This document shows positions 50,073 to 58,664 of a stretch of DNA of 64,000 bases, in pieces. Below the pieces are notes generated by a model. The model saw nothing but the letters and a program-made list of their open reading frames with translations. It had not been told where the DNA came from and made no database searches. The stretch spans positions 240,271 to 304,270 of the forward strand of contig NZ_JACGXL010000008.1 of NCBI RefSeq assembly GCF_014138265.1. Direction: 5' to 3'. Positions within the stretch are counted from its first letter, which is position 1, and every line of letters begins with the position of its first letter. Made by a program: the position numbers and the translations under genes. This DNA is from Dokdonella fugitiva. Lineage in GTDB: Bacteria; Pseudomonadota; Gammaproteobacteria; Xanthomonadales; Rhodanobacteraceae.

Positions 50073-50399
50073 TCAGTGCGCGGCGTCCTCGCCTTCGAGG
50101 CGGTTGCTGCAGCGGCCTTCGACGCAGGCGCAGCCGCGGATGTCCGGAAAGCCGCACACGCCGGCTTCGTGCTTGTTCGCGCATTCTTCGCGCACGCGCT
50201 CCGGGAACGTCGGGCTGTCCTTGTTGACGCAGGCCGGGAAACGGCCACAGCAGTTGCCGACATCCTTGACCGCGCAGTCGGCGTCGGTGTGGCAGGTGTA
50301 GTCCACTTCGGCCTTGATCGGCGGACCGAGCAGGCGCGGCGCCGCGTGCGCGCACGCGCACAGCGAGGCGAGCAGGGCGAGGGCGAGCGGTACGCGCAT
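50073..50399 (-). CDS. secreted cysteine-rich small protein
   Basis: A 108-residue protein with a signal peptide (1-19) and a mature part with ten cysteines in a pattern of C-x5-C, CC, C, C, C, C-x-C and C (CHTDADCAVKDVGNCCG near 36, then CGFPDIRGCACVEGRC near 81). It resembles small disulfide-rich extracellular domains. Function unknown. Confidence 0.72.
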   Translation of the reverse strand: MRVPLALALLASLCACAHAAPRLLGPPIKAEVDYTCHTDADCAVKDVGNCCGRFPACVNKDSPTFPERVREECANKHEAGVCGFPDIRGCACVEGRCSNRLEGEDAAH

Positions 50400-50435
50400 G
50401 CGCGGAGCATACGCCGCCGGGTCCGCCGGTGCGCG

Positions 50436-51251
50436 TCAGGCGCGCGGCGCGTTCAGGTCGCGTGCGAAATCGCCGGGCGTGCGCCCGACCAGCGCGCGGA
50501 AGTCGCGGATGAAATGCGCCTGGTCGAAATAGCCGAGGTCGAGCGCGAGCGCGGCCCAGTCGACGCTGCGGCCTTCGGCGAGCTGTTCGACCGCTTCGTG
50601 CAGCCGGTAGCGGTTGATCACCCATTTCGGGCTGACGCCGACGTACTCGCCGAACAGGCGCTGCAGCGCGCGCAGGCCGACGCCGTGGCGTTCGGCGAGC
50701 GCATCGACGCGCGTGAGGCCGCGGTCGGCGGCGACGCCGTCGACGATCGCGGCGACGCGCGCGACATCGGGATCGGGTGCCGGCAGGCGTTCGAGCAGGA
50801 ACGCGCGCACGATCGCGATCATCGCGTGTTCGTCGGCGGCGTCGAACACGCCGGCCTCGAGCTCACCCGCCGATGCGCCGAACATCGCCTCGAGCGTGAG
50901 CGAGCGATCGGTTAGGCTCGACACCGGCCGGCCGAGGAACGGACGGAACCCGCCGGGACGGAACTTCACGCCGAACGCGAAGCTGTCGCCTTCGAGGAAG
51001 CGCGTGTAGCGACCGCTCGCGACGCCGTGCACCCCGGTGAGGCCGGGTTCGAACACGAGGTAGACGTTCGGGTGGGGCAGCGTCTCCTGCAGCTGCGGCG
51101 GATGGCCGGCGAGGTGCCAGCGCACGATCCAGTAGTGCTGCACGAACGCCGCGAGCGGACCGTCGGCGGGATGGCGCGCGTGGTGGAACGTACCCGCGGG
51201 CCCGAGCCTGTGCAGGATGCCCCGCGCGCGGCCGGCGCCGAAATTCACCAC
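50436..51251 (-). CDS. AraC-family transcriptional regulator
   Basis: About 271 residues. The N-terminal half is a cupin-like sensing domain (AAFVQHYWIVRW, then VYLVFEPGLTGVHG). The C-terminal AraC HTH has RVDALAERHGVGLRALQRLF and the second helix WAALALDLGYFDQAHFIRDF. No ATG is suitably placed, so a GTG start at 51251 (or the next GTG at 51248) is inferred from the family length. It is divergent from the DUF3224 gene and may control it. Confidence 0.82.
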   Translation of the reverse strand: MVNFGAGRARGILHRLGPAGTFHHARHPADGPLAAFVQHYWIVRWHLAGHPPQLQETLPHPNVYLVFEPGLTGVHGVASGRYTRFLEGDSFAFGVKFRPGGFRPFLGRPVSSLTDRSLTLEAMFGASAGELEAGVFDAADEHAMIAIVRAFLLERLPAPDPDVARVAAIVDGVAADRGLTRVDALAERHGVGLRALQRLFGEYVGVSPKWVINRYRLHEAVEQLAEGRSVDWAALALDLGYFDQAHFIRDFRALVGRTPGDFARDLNAPRA

Positions 51252-51386
51252 CGCGGCACGACCCGATCGCGCGATGCCTCGTCGCACGCCGGGCCGGGAT
51301 GCGGCCGGGCGTCGCGTCGCGTTTTTCCAATCGTCGGCTCGGCGGACATGGTGCAATCGTCCTGCCGTCGCAGCAGGAGAGCAACC

Positions 51387-51914
51387 ATGGCCACGCCCGC
51401 TTCCGTCACACTCGCCGCCGTCGTGGCCGGTGCTTTCGCTGCCGCCCTCACCGCGTCGACGCCGCTGCTGCCGCACGCGTCGATCGCCGATGCCGTCAAC
51501 CCGGGAGTGTCCATGAACCACCAAGCCAGCGGTCCGTTCGACGTCCAGCTCATTCCGCAGAAGGCCGACAACCCGTATGCCGAAGGCGCCGGCATCGGCC
51601 GCCTCGCGCTCGACAAGCGCTTCCACGGCGCGCTCGAGGCGACCAGCCAGGGCGAGATGATCGCGTTCCGCACGAGCGTCGCGAACTCCGCCGGCTACGT
51701 CGCGCTCGAGCGCGTGAGCGGCACGCTCGACGGCCGCAAGGGCAGCTTCGTGCTGCAGCACAGCTCGATCATGAACCGCGGTGCCGCCACGCAGGACATC
51801 CGCGTCGTGCCCGACTCGGGCACCGACGAACTGGCCGGCCTGTCCGGCTCCATGACGATCACGATCGCCGCCGGTGGCGCGCACGCCTACGCGTTCGACT
51901 ACGACCTCCCGTAG
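51387..51914 (+). CDS. DUF3224-like protein
   Basis: A 175-residue protein whose last 133 residues match DUF3224 (ASGPFDVQLIPQ start, IGRLALDKRFHGALEATSQG, VALERVSGTLDGRKGSFVLQ). It has an N-terminal 42-residue extension that looks signal-like but lacks basic residues. AGGAGAG precedes ATG 51387; GGGAG also precedes the in-frame ATG at 51513, where the family domain starts. Either or both starts may be used. Function unknown. Confidence 0.8.
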   Translation: MATPASVTLAAVVAGAFAAALTASTPLLPHASIADAVNPGVSMNHQASGPFDVQLIPQKADNPYAEGAGIGRLALDKRFHGALEATSQGEMIAFRTSVANSAGYVALERVSGTLDGRKGSFVLQHSSIMNRGAATQDIRVVPDSGTDELAGLSGSMTITIAAGGAHAYAFDYDLP

Positions 51915-51960
51915 GGCGCTACGCAGCGCGACGCTGCGGGCCGGCCAAGCTGAAAAGACT

Positions 51961-52179
51961 GAAACACGAAGGACACGAAGGACACGAAGGAAAGAATCGG
52001 GAAAAGATTGAAACACGGAGCACACGGAGCACACAGAGGAAAGCTCTCGCTCGATTTGCTTTCTCCGTGTGCTCCGTGTGCTCCGTGTTTCAGGCTTTTG
52101 CTTGCGTCCTCAAGCGCCGGCTCAACGGAAAGAAGAATCGATCTGCTTTCCTTCGTGTCCTTCGTGTCCTTCGTGTTTC
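51961..52179. repeat. nested pair of large inverted repeats
   Basis: The outer arms (51961-51994 and 52146-52179) are perfect 34-bp complements made of three ACACGAAGG-type units. Nested inside, 52010-52044 and 52058-52091 are near-perfect arms made of ACACGGAGC units. Nearly all of the 306-bp gap 51915-52220 is this structure. No transposase is present. Confidence 0.9.
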
Positions 52180-52220
52180 AATCTCTTGCTCTTGCCCTTG
52201 CTGCGGCGAGCCCAAAGCGC

Positions 52221-53270
52221 TCAGCCGTCCTCGAGCGCCGGTTCCGGTTCGGCCTTGCGGCGCGCCGCCGGCCGTGACGCCGCGGCGGGTGCCGCGAGTG
52301 CCGCGGCGAGCGCGGTTTCGGCGCGTTGCTGCTGCTGCGCGCAGAGGTCCGGGCAGAGCACGTGCATGTAGTCGGCGTCGAAGTTGAGGCGGTCGACGAG
52401 GAAGTCGATGAACGCGCGCACCTTCGGCGACGGCACGCGCCCGCGCGGGAACACCGCGTTGAAGTCGAGTTCGGGGCCGGTCCAGCCCGACAGCACGCGT
52501 CGCACGTGGCCGAGTTCGGCGTACGGCTTGATCGTGACGTCGCTCGCGAGCATGAGGCCTTCACCCGACAGCAGCGCGCTGATCAGCGGGCCGGGGTCGT
52601 TGGCGACGAGGATCGGGTCGACGCGGTAGTCGTTCACCTGGTTGCCGTCGCCGAGCGTCCAGGCGTAGTTGCCGTTCGTGCGCGACTTGTGCACCGCGAG
52701 TGCGCGATGGCGCGCGAGCTCGTCCGGATGCTGCGGTTCGCCGTAGCGCTCGATGTAGATCGGGCTCGCGTAGACCTGGGTGCGGAACACCGACAGGCGG
52801 CGCGCGGCGAGGTTGGAATCGGGCAGGTTGCCGACGCGCAGGCCGACGTCGAGCTCCTTCGCGATGAGGTCGAGCGGCTCCTGCGTGAGGACGAGCTCGA
52901 CGCGCAGCTCCGGGTGCAGTGCATAGAACTCGCCGAGCAGCGGCGCGACCCAGGTGATGCCGATCGAGTACGGCGCGGTCACGCGCAACCAGCCGCGCGG
53001 CCCGCCCTGCAGCTGGCCGACCGCGCTCTCCGCCTCGTCGAGCTGGCGCGCGATCTGCTGGCAGTGCTCGAAATAGATCGCGCCCGCTTCGGTGAGGCCG
53101 AGCTTGCGCGTGGTACGGTGCAGGAGTTGCGCGCCGAGGCGCTCCTCGAGTTCCTGCACCTTGCGGCTGACCGAAGTCTTGGGCAGGCGCAGCGAGCGCG
53201 CCGCCGCGATGAAGCTGCCGTGTTCGACGACCTTGACGAAAATCAGGGTGTCGTTGAGGTCGCGGGCCAT
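52221..53270 (-). CDS. LysR-family transcriptional regulator
   Basis: A 349-residue regulator. The N-terminal HTH (LIFVKVVEHGSFIAAARSLR, then KTSVSRKVQELEERLG) leads to a LysR substrate-binding domain; the C-terminus has a long Ala/Arg tail. The ATG at 53270 follows GGAG. It is divergently transcribed from an efflux operon 303 bp away and is its likely regulator, as MexT is for mexEF-oprN (analogy, not proof). Confidence 0.9.
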   Translation of the reverse strand: MARDLNDTLIFVKVVEHGSFIAAARSLRLPKTSVSRKVQELEERLGAQLLHRTTRKLGLTEAGAIYFEHCQQIARQLDEAESAVGQLQGGPRGWLRVTAPYSIGITWVAPLLGEFYALHPELRVELVLTQEPLDLIAKELDVGLRVGNLPDSNLAARRLSVFRTQVYASPIYIERYGEPQHPDELARHRALAVHKSRTNGNYAWTLGDGNQVNDYRVDPILVANDPGPLISALLSGEGLMLASDVTIKPYAELGHVRRVLSGWTGPELDFNAVFPRGRVPSPKVRAFIDFLVDRLNFDADYMHVLCPDLCAQQQQRAETALAAALAAPAAASRPAARRKAEPEPALEDG

Positions 53271-53573
53271 GCTCGACTCCAATCGGGGCAGGATTGGCCC
53301 GATGTCGGGACGGTCATTCCCTCATTCAAGCTCTATTTAACCGGAACTTGCGCCCTTACTCCTCGGCGCGAGGCCAATCGCCGACCCGGTCCCGCCCGCT
53401 GTCGATCCGAGCATAGCTGCTTCGTCGAAGGGATGGATCGCCGCCCGCCGGGTGTCGCGCAAGCAACGAATAGCCAGACCGGCGACAACGCCCGACGCTT
53501 CCGTCGGCCGCGCCGCCGCCGCCAACGATTCCGATCCAGAAACATCCAAACACTGAAAACGAGGTCTGCCCCG
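53271..53573. promoter_or_regulatory. divergent intergenic region of LysR/RND operon
   Basis: A 303-bp gap with an AT-richer patch (about 53319-53345, CATTCAAGCTCTATTTAACC) that is a candidate LysR-binding and promoter region. I cannot define exact boxes. Confidence 0.4.
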
Positions 53574-54779
53574 ATGAAATCGCGTCATGCAACCGTCATC
53601 TCCGCTGCGCGGCCGGCCGCCTTCGCCCTCGCCGCGGCCCTCGCCGCGGCGTTCGTCGCGGTCGGCTGCAGCAGCCATGCCGCTCCCGGCGCCGCGGCGA
53701 TGCCGCCGCCGCCCGAAGTCAGCGTCGCCCAGGTCCTGGTGAAGAACGTGCGCCAGTGGGACGACTTCACCGGTCGCGTCTCTGCGATCCAGTCGGTCGA
53801 ACTGCGCCCGCGCGTGAGCGGCTACGTCGACAAGGTCGCCTACAAGGAAGGCAGCGAAGTCGCCAAGGGCGACCTGCTGTTCGTGATCGACCAGCGCCCC
53901 TACCGCGCCCAGCTCGCGAAGGCGCAAGCCGATCTCGCGCGTGCACGCAGCGAGGCCCAGCTCGCCAAGACGCAGGACGCGCGCGCGCAGACCCTGGTCG
54001 CCGCCAAGGCGATCTCGCGCGAGGAGTTCGACACGCGCCACGCCGCGGTCGCGCAGGCCGACGCCGCGGTGCGCGCGGCCGAAGCGGCGGTGACCACCGC
54101 CGAGCTCGACCTGCAGTTCACCGAGGTGCGCGCGCCGGTCGCCGGCCGCACGAGCAGGGCGATGATCACCGTGGGCAATCTCGCGCGCGCCGACGAAACG
54201 CTGCTGACGACGGTCGTCTCGATGGATCCGGTGTACGTCGACTTCGAAGGCGACGAGCAGGCCTACCTGCGCTACGCCGAGCTCGCGCGCAAGGGCCAGC
54301 GCGCGGAACTCTCCAACCCGGTGCGCATCGGCCTCGCCAACGAGGACGGCTACCCGCACAAGGGCACGGTCGAGTTCGTCGACAACCGCATCGATCCGGC
54401 CACCGGCACGATCCACGCGCGCGCGGTGCTGCCGAACCCGGATCGCGCGCTCACGCCGGGCCTGTTCGCCCGTGTGCAGCTGGAAGGCAGCGCCGAGTTC
54501 AAGGCGATGCTCGTCGACGACAAGGCCATCCTCACCGACCAGGACCGCAAATACGTCTACGTGCTCGGCCCGGAGAACAAGGCGGTGCGCAAGGACATCG
54601 TGACCGGCCGCGTGATCGACGGCCTGCGCGTGGTCGATTCCGGCCTCGACGCGCAGGACAACGTGATCATCCGCGGCATCCAGAAGATCTTCTTCCCCGG
54701 CATGCCGGTGCAGCCGAAGACGATCGCGATGGACGAGGGCGGTGCCCCGGCGGGCAAGGACCCGGTCGCGATGAAGTGA
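53574..54779 (+). CDS. RND periplasmic adaptor lipoprotein (MexE-like)
   Basis: A 401-residue adaptor with a lipobox (VAVGC near residue 32). The lipoyl half SGYVDKVAYKEGSEVAKGDL, a coiled-coil hairpin and the partner half FTEVRAPVAGRTSRAMITVG lead to the beta-barrel domain. GAGG precedes ATG 53574. First gene of the efflux operon; works with the permease at 54908. Confidence 0.92.
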   Translation: MKSRHATVISAARPAAFALAAALAAAFVAVGCSSHAAPGAAAMPPPPEVSVAQVLVKNVRQWDDFTGRVSAIQSVELRPRVSGYVDKVAYKEGSEVAKGDLLFVIDQRPYRAQLAKAQADLARARSEAQLAKTQDARAQTLVAAKAISREEFDTRHAAVAQADAAVRAAEAAVTTAELDLQFTEVRAPVAGRTSRAMITVGNLARADETLLTTVVSMDPVYVDFEGDEQAYLRYAELARKGQRAELSNPVRIGLANEDGYPHKGTVEFVDNRIDPATGTIHARAVLPNPDRALTPGLFARVQLEGSAEFKAMLVDDKAILTDQDRKYVYVLGPENKAVRKDIVTGRVIDGLRVVDSGLDAQDNVIIRGIQKIFFPGMPVQPKTIAMDEGGAPAGKDPVAMK

Positions 54780-54907
54780 TCGCAGGCGCCGGCGCGCTCG
54801 GCGTGCCGGCGCGGATCGCACGGGTGCGATCGCCAAGGGCTTGAATGAAGGCTCCCGCGTGCGGGAGCGGGCTTCGATGCGGCCGCGTGCCGCGCAAGGA
54901 CAAACAC

Positions 54908-57900
54908 ATGGACTTTTCCAGATTCTTCATCGACCGGCCGATCTTCGCCGCGGTGCTGTCGATCGTGATCTTCGCCGCCGGCCTGATCGCGATTCCGATC
55001 CTGCCGATCAGCGAATATCCCGAAGTGGTGCCGCCGTCGGTGATCGTGCGCACGGTCTATCCGGGTGCCAATCCGAAGGTGATCGCCGACACCGTGTCGA
55101 CGCCGCTCGAGGAAGCGATCAACGGCGTCGAGGACATGATGTACATCAAGTCGGTCGCCGGTTCCGACGGCGTGCTGCAGATGACCGTCACGTTCCGCCC
55201 CGGCACGAATGCCGACGACGCCGCGGTGCGCGTGCAGAACCGCGTGAGCCAGGCGCTCGCGCGCCTGCCCGAGGACGTGCGGCGCCAGGGCGTGACCACG
55301 CAGAAGCAGTCGCCGACCTTCCTCATGGTCGTGCACCTGACCTCGCCGAGCGGCAAGTACGACACGCTGTACCTGCGCAACTACGCGCGCATGCACGTCA
55401 AGGATTCGCTCGCACGCCTGCCCGGCGTCGGCGATGCGCAGATCTTCGGCGGTGGCGACTACGCGATGCGTGCGTGGCTCGATCCGGACAAGATCGCCTC
55501 GCGCGGCCTCACCGCGGGTGACGTCGTCGGCGCGATGCGCGAGCAGAACGTGCAGGTCTCGGCCGGCCAGCTCGGTGCCGAGCCGATGCCGAGCAGCAAC
55601 TTCCTCACCCTCATCAACGCGCAGGGCCGCCTGAAGACGCCGGAGGAATTCGGCAACATCGTGCTCAAGGCCGGTGCGGACGGCGAGATCGTGCGCCTGT
55701 CCGACGTCGCGCGCCTCGAACTCGGTGCGGGCGACTACACGTTGCGCTCGCAGCTCGACGGCAAGAACGCGGTCGGCATCGGCATCTTCCAGGCGCCCGG
55801 CGCGAACGCGCTGGAGATCCAGAAGTCGGTGATCGCCAACATGGACGAGATGGCCAAGCGCTTCCCCGAAGGGATCAAGTACGAGGCCGTCTACGACACC
55901 ACGATCTTCGTGCGCGACTCGATCAAGGCGGTCGTCAGCACGCTGCTCGAGGCGGTGATGCTGGTCGTGCTCGTGGTGATCCTGTTCCTGCAGACCTGGC
56001 GCGCGTCGATCATCCCGCTGATCGCGGTGCCGGTGTCGATCGTCGGCACGTTCGCCGCGCTCTACCTGCTCGGCTTCTCGATCAACACGCTGAGCCTGTT
56101 CGGCCTCGTGCTCGCGATCGGCATCGTCGTCGACGACGCGATCGTCGTGGTCGAGAACGTCGAGCGCAACATCGAGGAAGGCCGCACGCCGCTCGAGGCG
56201 GCGCACCAGGCGATGAAGGAAGTGTCCGGCCCGATCATCGCGATCGCGCTCGTGCTGTGCGCGGTGTTCGTGCCGATGGCGTTCCTCAACGGCGTGACCG
56301 GGCAGTTCTACAAGCAGTTCGCGGTGACCATCGCGATCTCGACGGTGATCTCGGCGATCAACTCGCTGACCCTGTCGCCCGCGCTCGCCGCGCGCCTGCT
56401 GCAGTCGCACGACGCGCCGAAGGACGCGCTGTCGCGCCTGATCGATCGCCTGTTCGGCTGGGTATTCCGTCCGTTCAACCGCTTCTTCAAGCGCAGTTCG
56501 GAACGCTACCAGGGTGCGGTGTCGCGCACGCTCGGCCGTCGCGCGGTGGTGTTCGCGGTGTACGCGGTGCTGCTCGTCGCGACCGGCCTGATGTTCCGCA
56601 TCGTGCCGCCGGGCTTCATCCCGACGCAGGACAAGCTGTACCTGATCGCGGGCGTGAAGACGCCGGAAGGCTCGTCGATCGAGCGCACCGACGCGCTGCT
56701 GAAGAAGGTCGCCGACATCGCGATGAAGACCGAAGGCGTCGCCCACTCGGTCGCGTTCCCGGGCCTCAACGCGCTGCAGTTCACCAATACGCCGAACACC
56801 GGCGTGGTGTTCTTCCCGCTCAAGCCCTTCAGCGAGCGCCATCGCAGCGCGGCCGAGATCGTCGGCGAGATCAACCAGAAGATCGGCGGCCTGCAGGAAG
56901 GCTTCACGTTCGCGCTGATGCCGCCGCCGATCCTCGGCCTCGGCAACGGCAACGGCTACCAGGCCTTCATCGAGGATCGCGACAACCTCGGCTACGGCGC
57001 GCTGCAGACCGCGGTGCAGTCGATGCAGGGCGCGATCGCGCAGACGCCGGGCATGGGCTTCCCGATCTCGAGCTACCAGGCCAACGTGCCGCAGCTCGAC
57101 GCCGAAGTCGACCGCGTCAAGGCGAAGGCGCAGGGCGTGTCGCTGACCGGCCTGTTCGACACCTTGCAGACCTACCTCGGCTCGGTCTACGTGAACGACT
57201 TCAACCAGTTCGGCCGCACCTGGCAGGTCATCGCGCAGGCCGACGCGTCGTTCCGCGACAGCGTCGAGGACATCGCCAAGCTGCGCACGCGCAACGACCG
57301 CGGCGAGATGGTGCCGATCGGCTCGATGGTGAAGATCCACCAGACCTACGGCCCCGACCCGGTGCTGCGCTACAACGGCTACCCCGCGGCGGACCTCGCC
57401 GGCGAAGGCGATCCGACCCTGCTGTCGTCGGCGCAGGCGATGGGCATCGTCGAAGGCACGGCCGCGAAGGTGCTGCCGAACGGCATGAAGATCGAATGGA
57501 CCGATCTCAGCTACCAGCAGGCGACGCAGGGCAAGGCCGCGCTGGTCGTGTTCCCGCTGGCGATCCTGCTCGCGTTCCTCGTGCTCGCCGCGCTGTACGA
57601 GAGCTGGACGCTGCCGCTCGCGGTGATCCTGATCGTGCCGATGTGCATGCTCGCGGCGCTGCTCGGCGTCAAGCTCACCGGCGGCGACAACAACGTGTTC
57701 GTGCAGGTCGGCCTGGTCGTGCTGATGGGCCTCGCGTGCAAGAACGCGATCCTCATCGTCGAGTTCGCGCGCGAGCTCGAGATGCAGGGCAAGGGCATCA
57801 TCGAAGCCGCGCTGGAAGCGTGCCGCCTGCGTCTGCGCCCGATCGTGATGACCTCGATCGCGTTCATCGCCGGCACCGTGCCGCTCGTGCTCTCGCACGG

Positions 57901-58078
57901 CGCCGGCGCGGAAGTGCGCTCGGCCACCGGCATCACGGTGTTCGCGGGCATGATCGGCGTGACCCTGTTCGGCCTGTTCCTCACGCCGGTGTTCTACGTG
58001 ACCTTGCGCAAGCTGTTCGGCAGCCGCCCGCTCGTGTCGCACGGCCACCACGGCGAGATCGCCCATGCCCATGCATGA
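54908..58078 (+). CDS. RND efflux permease (MexF-like)
   Basis: A 1056-residue inner-membrane RND pump, closely like MexF in its start (DFSRFFIDRPIFAAVLSIVI) and in NGVEDMMYIKSVAGSDGVLQ. TM4 carries AIGIVVDDAIVVVENVERN with the coupling aspartates. Length normal. AAGGA precedes ATG 54908. MexF-type pumps export chloramphenicol, quinolones and similar compounds, but the substrate here is inferred only. Confidence 0.94.
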   Translation: MDFSRFFIDRPIFAAVLSIVIFAAGLIAIPILPISEYPEVVPPSVIVRTVYPGANPKVIADTVSTPLEEAINGVEDMMYIKSVAGSDGVLQMTVTFRPGTNADDAAVRVQNRVSQALARLPEDVRRQGVTTQKQSPTFLMVVHLTSPSGKYDTLYLRNYARMHVKDSLARLPGVGDAQIFGGGDYAMRAWLDPDKIASRGLTAGDVVGAMREQNVQVSAGQLGAEPMPSSNFLTLINAQGRLKTPEEFGNIVLKAGADGEIVRLSDVARLELGAGDYTLRSQLDGKNAVGIGIFQAPGANALEIQKSVIANMDEMAKRFPEGIKYEAVYDTTIFVRDSIKAVVSTLLEAVMLVVLVVILFLQTWRASIIPLIAVPVSIVGTFAALYLLGFSINTLSLFGLVLAIGIVVDDAIVVVENVERNIEEGRTPLEAAHQAMKEVSGPIIAIALVLCAVFVPMAFLNGVTGQFYKQFAVTIAISTVISAINSLTLSPALAARLLQSHDAPKDALSRLIDRLFGWVFRPFNRFFKRSSERYQGAVSRTLGRRAVVFAVYAVLLVATGLMFRIVPPGFIPTQDKLYLIAGVKTPEGSSIERTDALLKKVADIAMKTEGVAHSVAFPGLNALQFTNTPNTGVVFFPLKPFSERHRSAAEIVGEINQKIGGLQEGFTFALMPPPILGLGNGNGYQAFIEDRDNLGYGALQTAVQSMQGAIAQTPGMGFPISSYQANVPQLDAEVDRVKAKAQGVSLTGLFDTLQTYLGSVYVNDFNQFGRTWQVIAQADASFRDSVEDIAKLRTRNDRGEMVPIGSMVKIHQTYGPDPVLRYNGYPAADLAGEGDPTLLSSAQAMGIVEGTAAKVLPNGMKIEWTDLSYQQATQGKAALVVFPLAILLAFLVLAALYESWTLPLAVILIVPMCMLAALLGVKLTGGDNNVFVQVGLVVLMGLACKNAILIVEFARELEMQGKGIIEAALEACRLRLRPIVMTSIAFIAGTVPLVLSHGAGAEVRSATGITVFAGMIGVTLFGLFLTPVFYVTLRKLFGSRPLVSHGHHGEIAHAHA

Positions 58079-58664
58079 GCATGATCGCCGCCGCGCGGCG
58101 CCGTCGTTCACGACGGCGTCCGTGCCGGCCGCGGTCGCGGCACGCACCGACGCCGGACCCGCGCATGCGGCCGGCGCGGTCGGGCCGCGCGACCAGCTCG
58201 CGATCGTCGATGCGCTGTACCGCTTCGGCGCCGGGCAGGACCTGCGCGACCGCGCGCTGTTCGCGTCGGCGTTCGCCGCCGACGCGACGCTCGACTTCAG
58301 CCAGCCGGCTGGACGCTTCGGCGTCGCGCTCACGCCCTTCGCCGGGCGCGACGCGATCGTCGAGACGATCTTCGCCGCGATCGGTGCGCTCGACACCACG
58401 CACACCGTCACCAATCCCCGTGTCATGCATTACGACGGCGAGCGCGCAGGCCTGTTCGCGCTCGTCGAGGCGCAGCACCTGCCGCGCGGCGACCACCGCC
58501 GGCACCTGCTGCTCAAGAACATCTACCACGTCGATCTCGTGCGCCACGACGGCCTCTGGCTGATCGAGCGCCTGCGCATCGACACCGTCTGGTCCGCCGG
58601 CGATCCCGCGGTGCTGTTTCCGAACGCACCGACCGCCGCGACCGAGGAGAACCCCCATGGCTGA
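58065..58664 (+). CDS. SnoaL/NTF2-like protein within efflux operon
   Basis: A 199-residue protein with an N-terminal 40-residue variable region and a SnoaL-like NTF2-fold domain (about 45-175: VDALYRFGAGQDLRDRALFA, FAADATLDFSQP, TTHTVTNPRVMHYDG, LLKNIYHVDLVRHDGLWLIE). It overlaps the permease gene by 14 bp and the OMF gene by 8 bp, so it is translationally coupled to both. Such folds are enzymes or ligand-binding proteins; here possibly a substrate-modifying or sensing partner. It is not a usual member of mexEF-oprN loci. Confidence 0.82.
   Translation: MPMHEHDRRRAAPSFTTASVPAAVAARTDAGPAHAAGAVGPRDQLAIVDALYRFGAGQDLRDRALFASAFAADATLDFSQPAGRFGVALTPFAGRDAIVETIFAAIGALDTTHTVTNPRVMHYDGERAGLFALVEAQHLPRGDHRRHLLLKNIYHVDLVRHDGLWLIERLRIDTVWSAGDPAVLFPNAPTAATEENPHG

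Noticed and set aside
51961..52179. Insertion sequence.
   Set aside because: There are long inverted repeats, but no transposase frame between or near them.
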